DNA from: Desulforapulum autotrophicum HRM2
Lineage (GTDB): Bacteria > Desulfobacterota > Desulfobacteria > Desulfobacterales > Desulfobacteraceae
DNA length: 64,000 bases
Direction: 5' to 3'
Assembly (NCBI RefSeq): GCF_000020365.1
Contig: NC_012108.1
Location: 1,674,001 to 1,738,000, forward strand
Part shown: in pieces, positions 19,453-29,644 of the stretch
How positions within the stretch are numbered: position 1 is the first letter of the stretch
Layout: each line of letters opens with the position of its first letter
Notes under the pieces: generated by a model
Database searches by the model: none
What the model was told of the DNA's origin: nothing
Seen by the model: only the letters and a program-made list of their open reading frames with translations
Translations under genes and position numbers: made by a program

Positions 19453-20121
19453 ATGAAAAAATTTGCTGCTAGAACAGCCCGGCCCATTCCGGTAATAATT
19501 CTTGCGGATACCAGCGGGAGCATGAGTGTTGACGGGAAAATTGATGCCATGAATCAGGCGCTCAGGGATCTGATTGATACCTTTTCCGGTGAAAGCCGGC
19601 TGAATGCAGAAATTCATTTGTCTGTGATTACATTCGGCGGGGACGGTGCAAAAGAGCATCTACCGCTGACCTGTGCCCATACTATTTCCGGGTTTTCAGA
19701 TCTGCAGGCCCATGGAATGACGCCCATGGGAGGTGCGTTCAGGATTGCCAAAGAGTTGATCGAAGATAAAGAAAAGATTCCTTCCAGGGCGTATCGGCCG
19801 GTAATTGTTCTTGTATCTGACGGCTACCCAAATGATGACTGGGAGGCCGCTTTTTCTTCCCTTCGCGGCTCTGAAAGGGCGCAGAAAGCGACCCGGATGG
19901 CCATGGCCATCGGCAGTGATGCGGATGAAAATATGCTCAAAGATTTTATCAATGATCCTGAAACACCTGTTTTCAGGGCCAATGGTGCAAGGGACATCAT
20001 CCGGTTTTTCCGTGCGGTGAGCATGAGTGTTACCAGCCGTTCGCGCAGCTCGGCTCCGAATCAACCCATTCAAATCGAATATGAAGAAATCCCTGATGAT
20101 GAATTGGATCTGGATTTTTAA
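19453..20121 (+). CDS. TerY-like von Willebrand factor A protein
   Basis: This is a 222-residue single-domain vWA protein. The metal-ion-dependent adhesion site is intact: DTSGS (19-23), the threonine turn GMTPMGG (about 86-92) and LVSDGYPND (about 121-129). TerY proteins bind a divalent metal and act as assembly or sensor partners of the neighbouring phosphatase and kinase in TerY-P triads, a gene set defined by comparative genomics (Anantharaman, Iyer and Aravind). The C-terminal 25 residues are acidic. The start ATG follows GGTAAAGGATAAAAA. The stop is followed on the next base by the phosphatase gene. The domain is certain; the TerY role is inferred from the neighbours. Confidence 0.9.
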   Translation: MKKFAARTARPIPVIILADTSGSMSVDGKIDAMNQALRDLIDTFSGESRLNAEIHLSVITFGGDGAKEHLPLTCAHTISGFSDLQAHGMTPMGGAFRIAKELIEDKEKIPSRAYRPVIVLVSDGYPNDDWEAAFSSLRGSERAQKATRMAMAIGSDADENMLKDFINDPETPVFRANGARDIIRFFRAVSMSVTSRSRSSAPNQPIQIEYEEIPDDELDLDF

Positions 20122-20814
20122 ATGGGGTTACGGATTTTCTCTGCTTCTGTAAGGGGAGTTGGGCATATCATTGACAATATCCCCAACCAGGATGCGGTAT
20201 TGACCCGGCAGTGGGAACATGGCTGGCTGGCAGTGGTCAGTGACGGCATGGGGTCCAGGAAAAAATCGGATATAGGCTCTCAATGCGTGTGCAAAGCTGC
20301 CCTTAATGTCTTAAAAGACGCTTCATTCGATACGCCGGACCGGGATCTTGTTCTCATGATCTATCAACGGTGGCTGAATAATTTGGGATCGATAAACCCC
20401 AATGATGCTGTGGCCACCTGCCTTATCGCTTGGGGACAAAGTGCCGGGCAAACACGATTGTTCCAGCTGGGAGACGGTGCCCTGATCTTTCATGGCCAGG
20501 AACAGGGGCAACTATCCTGCAGGCATGGCCACGCTTTTTCCAATGAAACCACCGGCCTGGGTATTTCCCGCAGATACAGTGACTGGATCACCAAAGAAGT
20601 TCTTCTGGGGAATAACGGCCAGGGAGTGGCGCTGATGACCGACGGAATCAGTGAAGACCTGGTCCTGCCAGATTTATTTGTTCCCTATATGATCAAAACC
20701 ATGGGGCGGATGAGCCGCAGGCGGGGTAAAAAGTGGATCCGGAAGCAATTGGAAAACTGGCCTACACCGGGACACACGGATGATAAAACCTTAGCAGTAA
20801 TCTTTTGGAAATAA
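20122..20814 (+). CDS. PP2C-type protein phosphatase of the TerY-P triad
   Basis: This is a 230-residue PPM/PP2C serine/threonine phosphatase. The metal-binding aspartates are visible: NQDAVL near the N-terminus, VVSDGMGS (about 39-46), LMTDGISED (about 171-179) and TDDKTLAV (about 220). That is a complete minimal catalytic set. It would reverse phosphorylation made by the adjacent kinase, with the vWA protein as likely third partner. The start abuts the vWA stop without a gap, and the kinase ATG at 20817 comes two bases after its stop, so the three are translated as a unit. Confidence 0.9.
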   Translation: MGLRIFSASVRGVGHIIDNIPNQDAVLTRQWEHGWLAVVSDGMGSRKKSDIGSQCVCKAALNVLKDASFDTPDRDLVLMIYQRWLNNLGSINPNDAVATCLIAWGQSAGQTRLFQLGDGALIFHGQEQGQLSCRHGHAFSNETTGLGISRRYSDWITKEVLLGNNGQGVALMTDGISEDLVLPDLFVPYMIKTMGRMSRRRGKKWIRKQLENWPTPGHTDDKTLAVIFWK

Positions 20815-20816
20815 AT

Positions 20817-22274
20817 ATGACACAGATCGCAACTGAAGAGGCTGAAAACAAAGAGTCCCCTAAAAAAAAGATAGGAAACCGAAAGGTGCAGGACAGAAAA
20901 GGCACCGGCTATACCCTGACCGGCAAGGTGGGAGAAGGGGGGCAGGGAACGGTCTGCTCAACAGATCTGCCCGGGGTGCTGATAAAAATTCAGACAGATA
21001 AAAATCCATCAAAAAGAAAAGACTGGGCCCGGCATATCAAATGGCTTATGCGGCAGGACTTTGCCGGATTGAAGATCGCCCGGCCTGTTGAAATTCTTGC
21101 CCGGCCGGCCAGTGTGAACGGATATATCATGGAGCTGATGGATGGGCTCGAATCTCTGGAAAAATCCCTGGAGCACTCGTTTCTTCAACTGGCAGAGAAT
21201 GAAGATGAACCCCTTAAAGGCTATCAAAGTACCGGCGGTTTAAAACGAAGGCTCATACTTTTGGCGGAACTTTCCCGGACCCTGGCAGGACTTCATGCAA
21301 AAGGGCTTGCCTATGGGGACCTGTCTCCGGCAAATATTTTTGTTTCCAAGGATGTTGAGCACCATCAGCTCTGGCTGATCGACTGTGATAACATTTGCAT
21401 CAGCGAGCGCTCAGGATACGGAGATGTGCATACACCAGGATATGCTGCACCGGAAATTGTCCGGGGGGAATCTGGGGTCAACATGTCCACGGATTGCTGG
21501 AGTTTTGCTGTGATTGCAATGAAATTTTTGTCCCATACCCATCCTTTTGAATCCGGTATTGCTGTGGAGGATGGTGACCCTGACGTTGAAATGAGACGGG
21601 CCTTAGAGGGGGAACTGCCCTGGATATATGATGAAAGCGATGAGAGCAATGCCTGGGCCGGATCAGGGCTGCCCCTTGATATTATAACCACAAAACAGAT
21701 CCGAGAGTTGTTTAATCAATGCTTCGGTCCCGGGCGTGACGATCTGTCGACCCGCCCGTCAATGGCTGCCTGGGCTGATGCCCTGGATGCCGCCTGTGCC
21801 TTGATGCATGACTGCTGCAATCCTGACTGCGGAATATCCTTTATCTATAATCAAGATCAAGCATGCCCGTTTTGCGATACAATACAGCCAAAGCAAAATA
21901 GTGCATTGCTCAAGCATTATCTCATGAATGACACTGCTTTGCCTGATGAGCCCCGCTGGATTAAGACCAATGAAGTTCAAGTCATAAATTTAGGACAAAC
22001 AGTGGCGTTTCATATTGGTGCTGTGGGCACTGAACTTTACCGTGAATCCCCGAAAATCTGTGCACTTGAGTTGAAAGACAAAGGGCTGGTTATAAAACCC
22101 TCAATGCATGGAATTGTCGAGCTTCAAAAGGCTGGTGGTAAAAAACCGTTCCAGATCAAAAGACAGCAGACTTTGAAATCCGAGAGTCGATCAGGTCATG
22201 CCGTTGCCCTGCATTTACGCATGGAAGATCATTCGGATTTTCTTTCTCACCCTGTCTGGACATTTATCTGGTAG
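20817..22274 (+). CDS. Serine/threonine protein kinase with C-terminal zinc ribbon (TerY-P triad)
   Basis: The kinase domain covers about residues 25-320: glycine loop GEGGQGTV, an early lysine, YGDLSPANIF in place of the usual HRDLxxxN (around 166), and DCDN in place of DFG (around 187). The catalytic aspartates are kept, while the loops are atypical, as in other TerY-P kinases. After the kinase comes a four-cysteine ribbon, CNPDCG and CPFC (about 333-352), then a beta-rich tail. ATG 20817 is preferred over the TTG at 20805. It is the third gene of the triad and is followed after 8 bases by the SF1 helicase. Substrates are unknown; the helicase and McrB-like proteins are candidates. Confidence 0.88.
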   Translation: MTQIATEEAENKESPKKKIGNRKVQDRKGTGYTLTGKVGEGGQGTVCSTDLPGVLIKIQTDKNPSKRKDWARHIKWLMRQDFAGLKIARPVEILARPASVNGYIMELMDGLESLEKSLEHSFLQLAENEDEPLKGYQSTGGLKRRLILLAELSRTLAGLHAKGLAYGDLSPANIFVSKDVEHHQLWLIDCDNICISERSGYGDVHTPGYAAPEIVRGESGVNMSTDCWSFAVIAMKFLSHTHPFESGIAVEDGDPDVEMRRALEGELPWIYDESDESNAWAGSGLPLDIITTKQIRELFNQCFGPGRDDLSTRPSMAAWADALDAACALMHDCCNPDCGISFIYNQDQACPFCDTIQPKQNSALLKHYLMNDTALPDEPRWIKTNEVQVINLGQTVAFHIGAVGTELYRESPKICALELKDKGLVIKPSMHGIVELQKAGGKKPFQIKRQQTLKSESRSGHAVALHLRMEDHSDFLSHPVWTFIW

Positions 22275-22282
22275 GAGTTTTT

Positions 22283-25200
22283 ATGAAACTTGGAAAATTT
22301 AACGGCTTATCAAAGCAAATAGTCCGGCTGATAGACCCTGGAGGGAAATTCATTGAAAAAAAAGACTGGAAAATTGGCGAAGAAGTCACACTCATAGAGG
22401 ATTCCGGTGGTTTCTATCTCCAACAGGGCAATGTGATAAAATCTGTAAAACCTGATGAAGCCCGTCAGAACCTGTCTTTAAAAATAGGGCGGGGCCATTT
22501 GCTTTGGTCGCTCACTTCCATTCGGAAAAATCAGTTTTTTGTCAGAAGCGTGGAGGTTTCGGATTCACCTACCATAATTGATCTTGATATCGGGCTTAGC
22601 GATAAAATTGCCCGACAGCTTTACGGGTCATCTCAAATCAAAGAAGACTCCATAGACGCCGCCCGACGTTGGTTTGAAGATGAATTTTTTCTGGAAGGCC
22701 GTGGGCAGCCCTGTATGTTTGTTTCTTCATATGCCGGGGGACGAACGGATACACTTGAGATTCGTGGCCGTGAATGGATTGCCTCCTTAAATGAGATAGA
22801 CAACTATTGGCAGATGAGTGGACTGACCCGGACCCGGCGCAGCGGGGCAGGCCTGAGGCTGCTCCAGGGTGAGCTCCGGTTTGTTGATATCTCTGTGGCC
22901 GGTCAATTGTCCAATCCTGTTCATCGGCATGCCCTGGAAGAGGCGATCCGCAGCCAGGGTGGATATATGACGCTTTGGGAGCAGTACAGCAATATGGAGT
23001 GGGCGTTGAGCCTGAATGCGGCCCGGGAACTTGGAGCGCTGAGGTTCAAACTGGTTGAAAAGGGGAGTGAACCCGATGAATGGGAGTTTTTGGTGGAACC
23101 TGCTTCCGGAAGAGATTTTTCCAAAAAGTTAGATGAATTAAAGAAAAAGGGAGCACACAGCTCGGGAAACGGACTGCTGGAAGTCATGCCGAACATCCCC
23201 GACTGGCTGGACGGCAGTATGAACATCGAAGATACCGGATTGGCAGAGGACAAGGGCAAACCCTGGTTATGCGAGTGGGTAAAGATGGACAATGAGATTG
23301 TCACTCTTCGTATAGAAGCACAATGGCATAAAAAGCCTTGTGGGAAAGGCGTTATCTGCATGTCCATGCACGGCTACAGGAAAATAAGGGAAAGACGGCA
23401 TCAGGCGGTTACGAATATTCGGCAGCGCAATAACCCCATGCCCCAGCTTCATTACCTGCTTGAAGGGGTGACAACGCCCTTTGAGCAACCTAAAAAACTC
23501 CGAAAATTAAGCCCTGCCGCCCGTAAAACATTTAAGGGCGAGCCAACCCCCAAACAGCGGCAGGCCATAAAAGTGGCCTTTGAAACACCGGATGTGGCGA
23601 TTATTATCGGGCCGCCCGGAACAGGCAAAACCCAGGTGATCACTGCACTGCAAAAAGAGTTGGCCCTGTCCATGAAAGGAATGCCCATACAGCACCAGGT
23701 GCTTCTTTCCAGTTTTCAGCATGATGCCGTTGATAATGTCACAGCCCGAACCCGTGTGTTTGGTTTGCCGGCGATTAAGGTCGGGGGAAAAAATCGGAAA
23801 GCGGGGGGACAGGCCAGTGACCCCATCGAGGATTGGTGCAAAGAAAAATCTGAGATTCTGTCCGTAAGCCTAAAGGAAAAAATAGACCGGGAACCGGTTT
23901 TTACTACACTCAAAAGTTTGAAAAAAGAGATGACCACGCTGCGGGTGACCCGGCCCGACTATAAGGAAAAACAGGCTCTTTTGTCCCGAATAAAAAGGTG
24001 TTTGGAAGAATTGTCGGCGTTTCAAATACGGCTGTCTCCTAAGGTAGAACATGCCTGGCAGGCGTTTTTGAATGAGCACCATACAGATTCAAACGGTGAA
24101 CAGGCCTGCCTGGGAAATGAAAGACTGATCAAGCGGGTTCGGGCGTTGAGAACAACACCGACTGCCTTTGGGGATGACGGCCCGGAGCAGTGCCTGCGTC
24201 TGCTTGACTGGGTGCAGCTCGAAAAATTAACAATGGATCGGTCTGAGTTGGACCTGTTGAATCATTGTTCCCGTGAGGTATCTGTATGCCAAGCGCGGCT
24301 CCAGGGGCTTGGAAAACTAAAAGCCGCTATGCTGGATCGGCTTATCCCTGATTATCGGCCCCGCCATATCAGGATGGTCTTGCCCGACAAAGCCTGTGAG
24401 TTGCTGGACGATATCCAGGAAGAAATTGAGCAGCAGATTAAAAGTTCCCGCAGCCTGGGATACCTGCTTATACTTGACGCTTATCTTACGACCTTAAACA
24501 GTTCACCCAGTGTAATTAAAAAAGCTGCGTTGGAATATACCAGCGTTTTGGGTGCAACCTGCCAGGGGGCGGCATCCAACAGGATAACGGATTTGAAACA
24601 GGTGGAGCACCAGAGTTCCATTAGTTTTGATACTGTGGTCGTGGATGAGGCAGCCCGGGCCAATCCTTTGGATTTGATGGTGCCCATGGCCATGGCAAAA
24701 CGCCGTATTGTCCTCGTTGGGGATCACCGCCAGCTGCCTCATATAGTGGGACCTGAGGTTGAAGATGAATTGGTAGAAAAATTTGAGCTTGAGATAACAC
24801 AGCAGGAAATGCTCAAGGTCAGTCTGTTTCAAAGAATGATGGAAATTTTGAAGGAGATGGAAAAAAATCCGGGCCAGCCAAAGCGGGTGGTGATGCTGGA
24901 TAAACAATTTCGCATGCATTCTGCTCTGGGCCGGTTTGTCAGCAGATTGTTTTATGAGCGTGTGCCTTATAACCTTCCGGAAGTGAAGCCGGGATTTGAT
25001 AATGATGATCGATTCGCTCATAAGGTACCAGGCTATGAAGGGAAGGTCTGCGGTTGGATTGACATGCCCGGCAGAGAAGGTGAGCATCATCGGAGAAACG
25101 GCAGTTTAGTCCGGGACGTTGAAGCGCGTCGTATTGCAAGGGAAGCCCGGATCATAATGGAGGCCTGTCCGGATTTGAGTGTTGGCGTCATCACGTTTTA

Positions 25201-25606
25201 CAGGGCCCAGGTTGATAGCATTATGGAGGCAATGGTTAAAGAAGGGCTGACGGAAAAGGGGCCTGATGGCATACGGATTAAACTCAATGGTGAGGATCAT
25301 ACCCGCGAACGGCTGAGAGTCGGAACCGTTGATGCGTTTCAAGGAAAGGAATTTGATGTAGTACTGCTTTCTCTGGTCCGAACCAGCAAGGGCCCTGTGG
25401 ACGAGACAGACGATGATGCATTGACAAAGGCCTATGGATTTTTGCGGTTGGATAATCGGTTGAATGTCGCCATGAGCCGCCAGCAGCGTTTGCTGATTCT
25501 GGTTGGGGATGCTGCCATGGCCACGGCACAGGGGGCTGAGGCTGCAGTAGCTGCCCTGCCTGCATTTTACCAGATGTGTGGGGGGAACGATGGAACAATA
25601 CAATAA
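22283..25606 (+). CDS. Superfamily 1 helicase (UPF1/DNA2-like)
   Basis: This is a 1107-residue SF1B-type helicase. The first 400 residues are an unrecognised N-terminal region. Motor motifs are Walker A GPPGTGKTQ (about 442-450), motif II DEAARANP (about 789-796), VGDHRQLPH, motif V VDAFQGKEFDVV (around 1016-1027) and motif VI RLNVAMSRQQ. The two RecA-like halves are separated by a long helical insertion (about 520-760). No nuclease motif is apparent. It lies between the TerY-P kinase and the winged-helix-like gene, with an 8-base gap before it and an overlap after it, so it belongs to the same operon. A role in unwinding or remodelling DNA for the McrB/McrC-like pair is inference. Confidence 0.9.
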   Translation: MKLGKFNGLSKQIVRLIDPGGKFIEKKDWKIGEEVTLIEDSGGFYLQQGNVIKSVKPDEARQNLSLKIGRGHLLWSLTSIRKNQFFVRSVEVSDSPTIIDLDIGLSDKIARQLYGSSQIKEDSIDAARRWFEDEFFLEGRGQPCMFVSSYAGGRTDTLEIRGREWIASLNEIDNYWQMSGLTRTRRSGAGLRLLQGELRFVDISVAGQLSNPVHRHALEEAIRSQGGYMTLWEQYSNMEWALSLNAARELGALRFKLVEKGSEPDEWEFLVEPASGRDFSKKLDELKKKGAHSSGNGLLEVMPNIPDWLDGSMNIEDTGLAEDKGKPWLCEWVKMDNEIVTLRIEAQWHKKPCGKGVICMSMHGYRKIRERRHQAVTNIRQRNNPMPQLHYLLEGVTTPFEQPKKLRKLSPAARKTFKGEPTPKQRQAIKVAFETPDVAIIIGPPGTGKTQVITALQKELALSMKGMPIQHQVLLSSFQHDAVDNVTARTRVFGLPAIKVGGKNRKAGGQASDPIEDWCKEKSEILSVSLKEKIDREPVFTTLKSLKKEMTTLRVTRPDYKEKQALLSRIKRCLEELSAFQIRLSPKVEHAWQAFLNEHHTDSNGEQACLGNERLIKRVRALRTTPTAFGDDGPEQCLRLLDWVQLEKLTMDRSELDLLNHCSREVSVCQARLQGLGKLKAAMLDRLIPDYRPRHIRMVLPDKACELLDDIQEEIEQQIKSSRSLGYLLILDAYLTTLNSSPSVIKKAALEYTSVLGATCQGAASNRITDLKQVEHQSSISFDTVVVDEAARANPLDLMVPMAMAKRRIVLVGDHRQLPHIVGPEVEDELVEKFELEITQQEMLKVSLFQRMMEILKEMEKNPGQPKRVVMLDKQFRMHSALGRFVSRLFYERVPYNLPEVKPGFDNDDRFAHKVPGYEGKVCGWIDMPGREGEHHRRNGSLVRDVEARRIAREARIIMEACPDLSVGVITFYRAQVDSIMEAMVKEGLTEKGPDGIRIKLNGEDHTRERLRVGTVDAFQGKEFDVVLLSLVRTSKGPVDETDDDALTKAYGFLRLDNRLNVAMSRQQRLLILVGDAAMATAQGAEAAVAALPAFYQMCGGNDGTIQ

Positions 25607-27071
25607 CCGTTATCTTAATTATCTGGAAGGTAGAAGATCTCCTGATAAAAGCCGATCATTTCTCTGGCCGGTTTGGATATGGCAGGTGCTGGCACCTGGC
25701 ATCGATAGCGCCGGACTGAATGTTTTTCAGCGGACTATTCTCGGTTTGATGCAGGTGGGCCAGACAGACACTTCGGATATGGCCCAATGGCTGGGGGTGG
25801 ATAAAGAGTTGATCCTATACATTCTTGCCACCCAACTGGTGCCCAACGGCTGGGTAGATTCCCGGGGGAAATTAACGTCCCAGGGCCTTAAACGGCTTGA
25901 CGATGATGTGCAGGCAAGGCAGGATTTAAAATCGGGTTATGTGTTTCAGGATGCACTCAATGGTGCGCTCTGGTCCCGTGTCGTTGATCATCTTCCCTAT
26001 GTTGAACCTTCTTCGGTTTCAGGAAACGGGCGCCTTCTGTTCAGGCAGCGCCGGGATCATGATCGGAAGGAAGAGCCGTTTATTATCAAATATGGGGGTT
26101 CTGTTCCGAAACAGCCGAATATCAATATTCTCAGAGAGGCTATCCAACTGGGCAATAACACCATACACAATCAAAAGGTCAGGGACGATTTATGGGCGGG
26201 TGAGCTTCGTGAATATCAAATAAGTGAAATTGAACTCATAGATACGGAGCCGATACCGGCATATGTTTTTTGCTGGATCATTTTTGATCCCGTTCATTTT
26301 TGGACTATTTCCGATCCTTGTGCAATTACCCGTTCGGCCGACTGGATGCGTAAAAATGTGCATTCCCTGGCCCGAAAAAATACGGGATTTGCCCGCTACT
26401 TAAGTTCTTATCTGGGAGAACCTGATGAGAAGGAAACCTTTGAACAGATGAATACCAGACTGGAAACAGAAGTCGAATTCGAGGTGTTTGCAAATTATCC
26501 CGATGTCGGGAATGTTCCAAATCTTCCTGCCTATTTGGGCGCGTTGTTACGTCGTAAATATAAGTTGGAAGAACTCGAAGATGGCAAAGAGAATTTTGAG
26601 GATTGTGATGACGTGATCACTCAAGCTCAAAAGGTTTTAGAGTGCTGTTGTAAATGGATGCTTGCTGAATGGCCCTGCAATCCGTCTCGGATCAATAAAA
26701 AATGGGGGAATGAAGATCTGTTCTTCGCCTTTGAGCTAATTTTCAAGGGAATCCTTTCAAAAAATGAAATTAAAGCCTTTTCCCATAAAACAAGGGCATC
26801 GGAAATGTGGAAGGCTGCGAGGCAGAAACAAGATGCACGTCAATCCCTTCGTGCCCTTTTTTCTACGGTGATTTTTTCCATGGAAGAGCATCCTGATCAT
26901 CCGATTCTTCATTGCCCTTCACTGTCTTTTGTTACCGGGATTGATCAGTTGGCTGATAACCGCAATTCAGTTGCGCATGCCTCGGGTAAATTTATAGAAA
27001 AAAAAGATGCTCTTGATTGGGCAGAATTTTCCATACAATGGGTTGAGCTTATAGCAGGGAGTCAGGAGTAA
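25590..27071 (+). CDS. Uncharacterised protein with winged-helix-like N-terminus
   Basis: The protein has about 493 residues from ATG 25590 (a further in-frame ATG lies at 25578). After a short lead (SFLWPVWIWQVL), residues 45-110 read as a winged helix: helices with TILGLMQVGQTDTSDMAQWL, then YILATQLVPNGWVDSRGKLT, the usual form of a wing after a recognition helix. The middle is beta-rich, and the C-terminal quarter is helical with HCPSLSFV and NRNSVAHASGKF, reminiscent of HEPN-like helical bundles. I do not recognise the family. It overlaps the helicase gene by 17 bases and ends 2 bases before the McrB-like gene, so it is a core part of this module. Confidence 0.7.
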   Translation: MEQYNNRYLNYLEGRRSPDKSRSFLWPVWIWQVLAPGIDSAGLNVFQRTILGLMQVGQTDTSDMAQWLGVDKELILYILATQLVPNGWVDSRGKLTSQGLKRLDDDVQARQDLKSGYVFQDALNGALWSRVVDHLPYVEPSSVSGNGRLLFRQRRDHDRKEEPFIIKYGGSVPKQPNINILREAIQLGNNTIHNQKVRDDLWAGELREYQISEIELIDTEPIPAYVFCWIIFDPVHFWTISDPCAITRSADWMRKNVHSLARKNTGFARYLSSYLGEPDEKETFEQMNTRLETEVEFEVFANYPDVGNVPNLPAYLGALLRRKYKLEELEDGKENFEDCDDVITQAQKVLECCCKWMLAEWPCNPSRINKKWGNEDLFFAFELIFKGILSKNEIKAFSHKTRASEMWKAARQKQDARQSLRALFSTVIFSMEEHPDHPILHCPSLSFVTGIDQLADNRNSVAHASGKFIEKKDALDWAEFSIQWVELIAGSQE

Positions 27072-27073
27072 AA

Positions 27074-29644
27074 ATGGGAAAAAATAAGAAAAAAAATAAG
27101 CAGAAGATTAAAAATAATAAAGAGTCTATCAATTCGTCCCAGAACGAATCTCTCAAGTCAAAAATTATCAAAGCCATGGGGGTGAATAATTTTTTGTCTC
27201 CGGATTCTGTTTTCAAACCGGGGAATATTGATATCGGTTTGCTTGAAAAGGATGAAGACCTGCGGCCGAAAGCAGAAAAACTCCTGGATGAAATTATTCA
27301 ATTTTCTGATGATCTAAAACAAAAATCAGAAGATCTTGATAAATCAAAAGAAGGTATAGAAGTCCTGAATAAATCAATAGGGCAGGAGAAAGAGGCGCTC
27401 TCAACCCAGCAGAAAAAAGTGGAAGAGATAGAAGCTCAGGTTATTGAAAAAAAGGATCAATTAAATCTGAAAGAAGCAAAGCTTACAGAATGGGAAGAAG
27501 ATCTGGGCGGACGTGAGGCTGATGCAAAGTCTGGATTCCTGTCGGAAAAACAAAAAGCCTGCCTTGAAAAGAGAGACGCTTTGGATTTGCTTGAAAAAGA
27601 GTATAAAGAAAAATTCGAAAAAGAAAGGGATGCACTTTTTCAAAAAGAAAAAGAACTGGATGAAAGAGGATTAGAATTATCCCAACGAGAAGCCAGTGCC
27701 AAAGCCGGATTTGTAGATGAAAAAAGAAAAGTTTTAGAAGCGTTTCAAAAACAGATAGATGATAAACAAGAGCAGTTTGGAAAACTTAAGCAAACAATGG
27801 CGGCGGAAAAACTCAAGCACGATGAAAAACTTTCCATGGATAAGGAACTGCTTCTCCTGGAGATCAACAAGGTTCGGGATGAGCATCAAGAAAAATTAGA
27901 GCTGGAAAGAACACTGGTGGAAACCGAACGTTGTCAGCTTGAGATTAAACAAAAAGAGCTTGAACGGCATGTCAATCAACTTGAGATCCGAAAACGTTCC
28001 CAGAATGACTGGGAGCAAAGTATAAAAGATGACCTGCAAGAAAAATCCAGTTCTCAAATTATCAGTCTTGGAAGTCAACTGGAGCAGATGAAAAATTACC
28101 GTAGTAAAGACCAGGAAACTATCCAGGAACTGAATAGGGAATTGATCCAGTATGCTGATTTGGCAAAATCTCTGGACGGAGCCGGTATAGAAGATGTCCA
28201 GGTGAAATTGGAAGAAAACCGTAAAGAGATAAAAAAGTTAAAAGCCGAGCTTGCTGCGGCCCCCAGGGATGACTTGGAACAAGAAAACGACAGGCTGTTG
28301 GAACAGATAGATGACATGTCCGAGCAAAATACAGATCTTAAAAGTGAGCTTTGGTCAGCAAAAACCGAATTGGATAAAATGAATTTAAGTGTGGCTGCCA
28401 AACATAATCTGATTAAAGAGAAAAAAGTGCTGGAACTTCATAATAAGATTTTGGATTCCGCAATTAAGGAACTCCGAGTACAGGTAGATGACCTTGTTGA
28501 AAAACAGCAGGGCAATAACGCGTTCCCGGCATTGTGCGGGTTAGATAAAAAGCATGGTCAAGATGGTGTGAACCTCCAGGTCGTTCCAGATCTTAAAAAT
28601 TTTGCAGATCAGATACGCAAGGGGATGGCCTGTATTTATTCCGATACGCCGCTTTATTATCGCAGTGAGGATATTCGTCTGTTTCTTGGCGGACTGGCCA
28701 TGAGTAATCTTCACATCCTTCATGGTATGTCCGGAACGGGTAAAACAAGCCTTGCCAAAGCATTTACAAAGGTTGTGGGAGGGTATTGTACTGATATTGC
28801 CGTGCAGGCCGGATGGCGTGATAAGGATGATCTTTTGGGGCATTTTAATGCTTTTGAGAAAAAATTTTATGAGCGGGAGGCGCTTCAGGCGCTTTACAGG
28901 GCTCAATTGCCAGAATTCAAGGATAAAATAAATGTCATTTTGTTGGACGAAATGAATCTTTCCAGGCCTGAACAATATTTTGCTGAATTTCTGTCCGCCA
29001 TGGAAAAACAGCCTGATCAACGTGAGATCGTCCTACTTGAAAGTGAAATTCAGAATTCACCAAGGCTTTTTGAGGAAGGGCGTAAAATAAAAATACCTGA
29101 AAATGTATGGTTCATAGGGACTGCAAACCATGACGAAACCACAAATGAATTTGCAGATAAGACCTATGATCGTGCCCATGTAATGGAATTGGGCCGGAAT
29201 GACGGAGAAATTGGCACTGATGATTATGAACAGACAACCTATCGTTTTTCATCCCTAACAAAACAGTTTCACGCAGCTGCCGTAAAGCATGGAAATACAG
29301 TTAATTCATTCTTCAAAAATTTTGAAGACAGCAAACTGGCAGACGTTTTGGAACAAAACTTTACTGTGCGCTGGGGGAACCGGCTCAGGGAACATGCAAA
29401 AAAGTTTATTCCGGTTGTTAAAGAGGCCGGAGGATCTTTTGAAGAAGGCTTGGACCACTTACTGGCTTCAAAGGTGTTCAGGGATGGGAAAGTTACCGGA
29501 CGTTTTGATACTGTTTTAAAAGATCTTGATGATGTAGAGGCTGCATTGATCGAAACATGGACAGATATAGGATTAACACATGATCCAGTTAAAACTCTGG
29601 CCTGTATTGAGAAAGACCGGAGGAGGATGGAGCGTGGCGCATGA
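27074..29644 (+). CDS. McrB-like AAA+ motor with long coiled coil
   Basis: The protein has 856 residues. Residues about 75-480 are almost pure coiled coil, rich in Lys, Glu, Gln and Leu. A C-terminal AAA+ domain of the McrB/dynein class follows: Walker A GMSGTGKTS (about 551-559), Walker B LLDEMNLSRPEQYF (about 623-636), a hallmark of McrB-like motors, and GTANHDETT (about 682-690) in the sensor position. McrB proteins form rings that move along DNA and drive the nuclease McrC. The long coiled coil replaces the usual McrB DNA-binding N-domain and could give it a scaffold or sensor role. It overlaps the next gene by 4 bases (ATGA), the usual McrB-McrC arrangement. Confidence 0.85.
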   Translation: MGKNKKKNKQKIKNNKESINSSQNESLKSKIIKAMGVNNFLSPDSVFKPGNIDIGLLEKDEDLRPKAEKLLDEIIQFSDDLKQKSEDLDKSKEGIEVLNKSIGQEKEALSTQQKKVEEIEAQVIEKKDQLNLKEAKLTEWEEDLGGREADAKSGFLSEKQKACLEKRDALDLLEKEYKEKFEKERDALFQKEKELDERGLELSQREASAKAGFVDEKRKVLEAFQKQIDDKQEQFGKLKQTMAAEKLKHDEKLSMDKELLLLEINKVRDEHQEKLELERTLVETERCQLEIKQKELERHVNQLEIRKRSQNDWEQSIKDDLQEKSSSQIISLGSQLEQMKNYRSKDQETIQELNRELIQYADLAKSLDGAGIEDVQVKLEENRKEIKKLKAELAAAPRDDLEQENDRLLEQIDDMSEQNTDLKSELWSAKTELDKMNLSVAAKHNLIKEKKVLELHNKILDSAIKELRVQVDDLVEKQQGNNAFPALCGLDKKHGQDGVNLQVVPDLKNFADQIRKGMACIYSDTPLYYRSEDIRLFLGGLAMSNLHILHGMSGTGKTSLAKAFTKVVGGYCTDIAVQAGWRDKDDLLGHFNAFEKKFYEREALQALYRAQLPEFKDKINVILLDEMNLSRPEQYFAEFLSAMEKQPDQREIVLLESEIQNSPRLFEEGRKIKIPENVWFIGTANHDETTNEFADKTYDRAHVMELGRNDGEIGTDDYEQTTYRFSSLTKQFHAAAVKHGNTVNSFFKNFEDSKLADVLEQNFTVRWGNRLREHAKKFIPVVKEAGGSFEEGLDHLLASKVFRDGKVTGRFDTVLKDLDDVEAALIETWTDIGLTHDPVKTLACIEKDRRRMERGA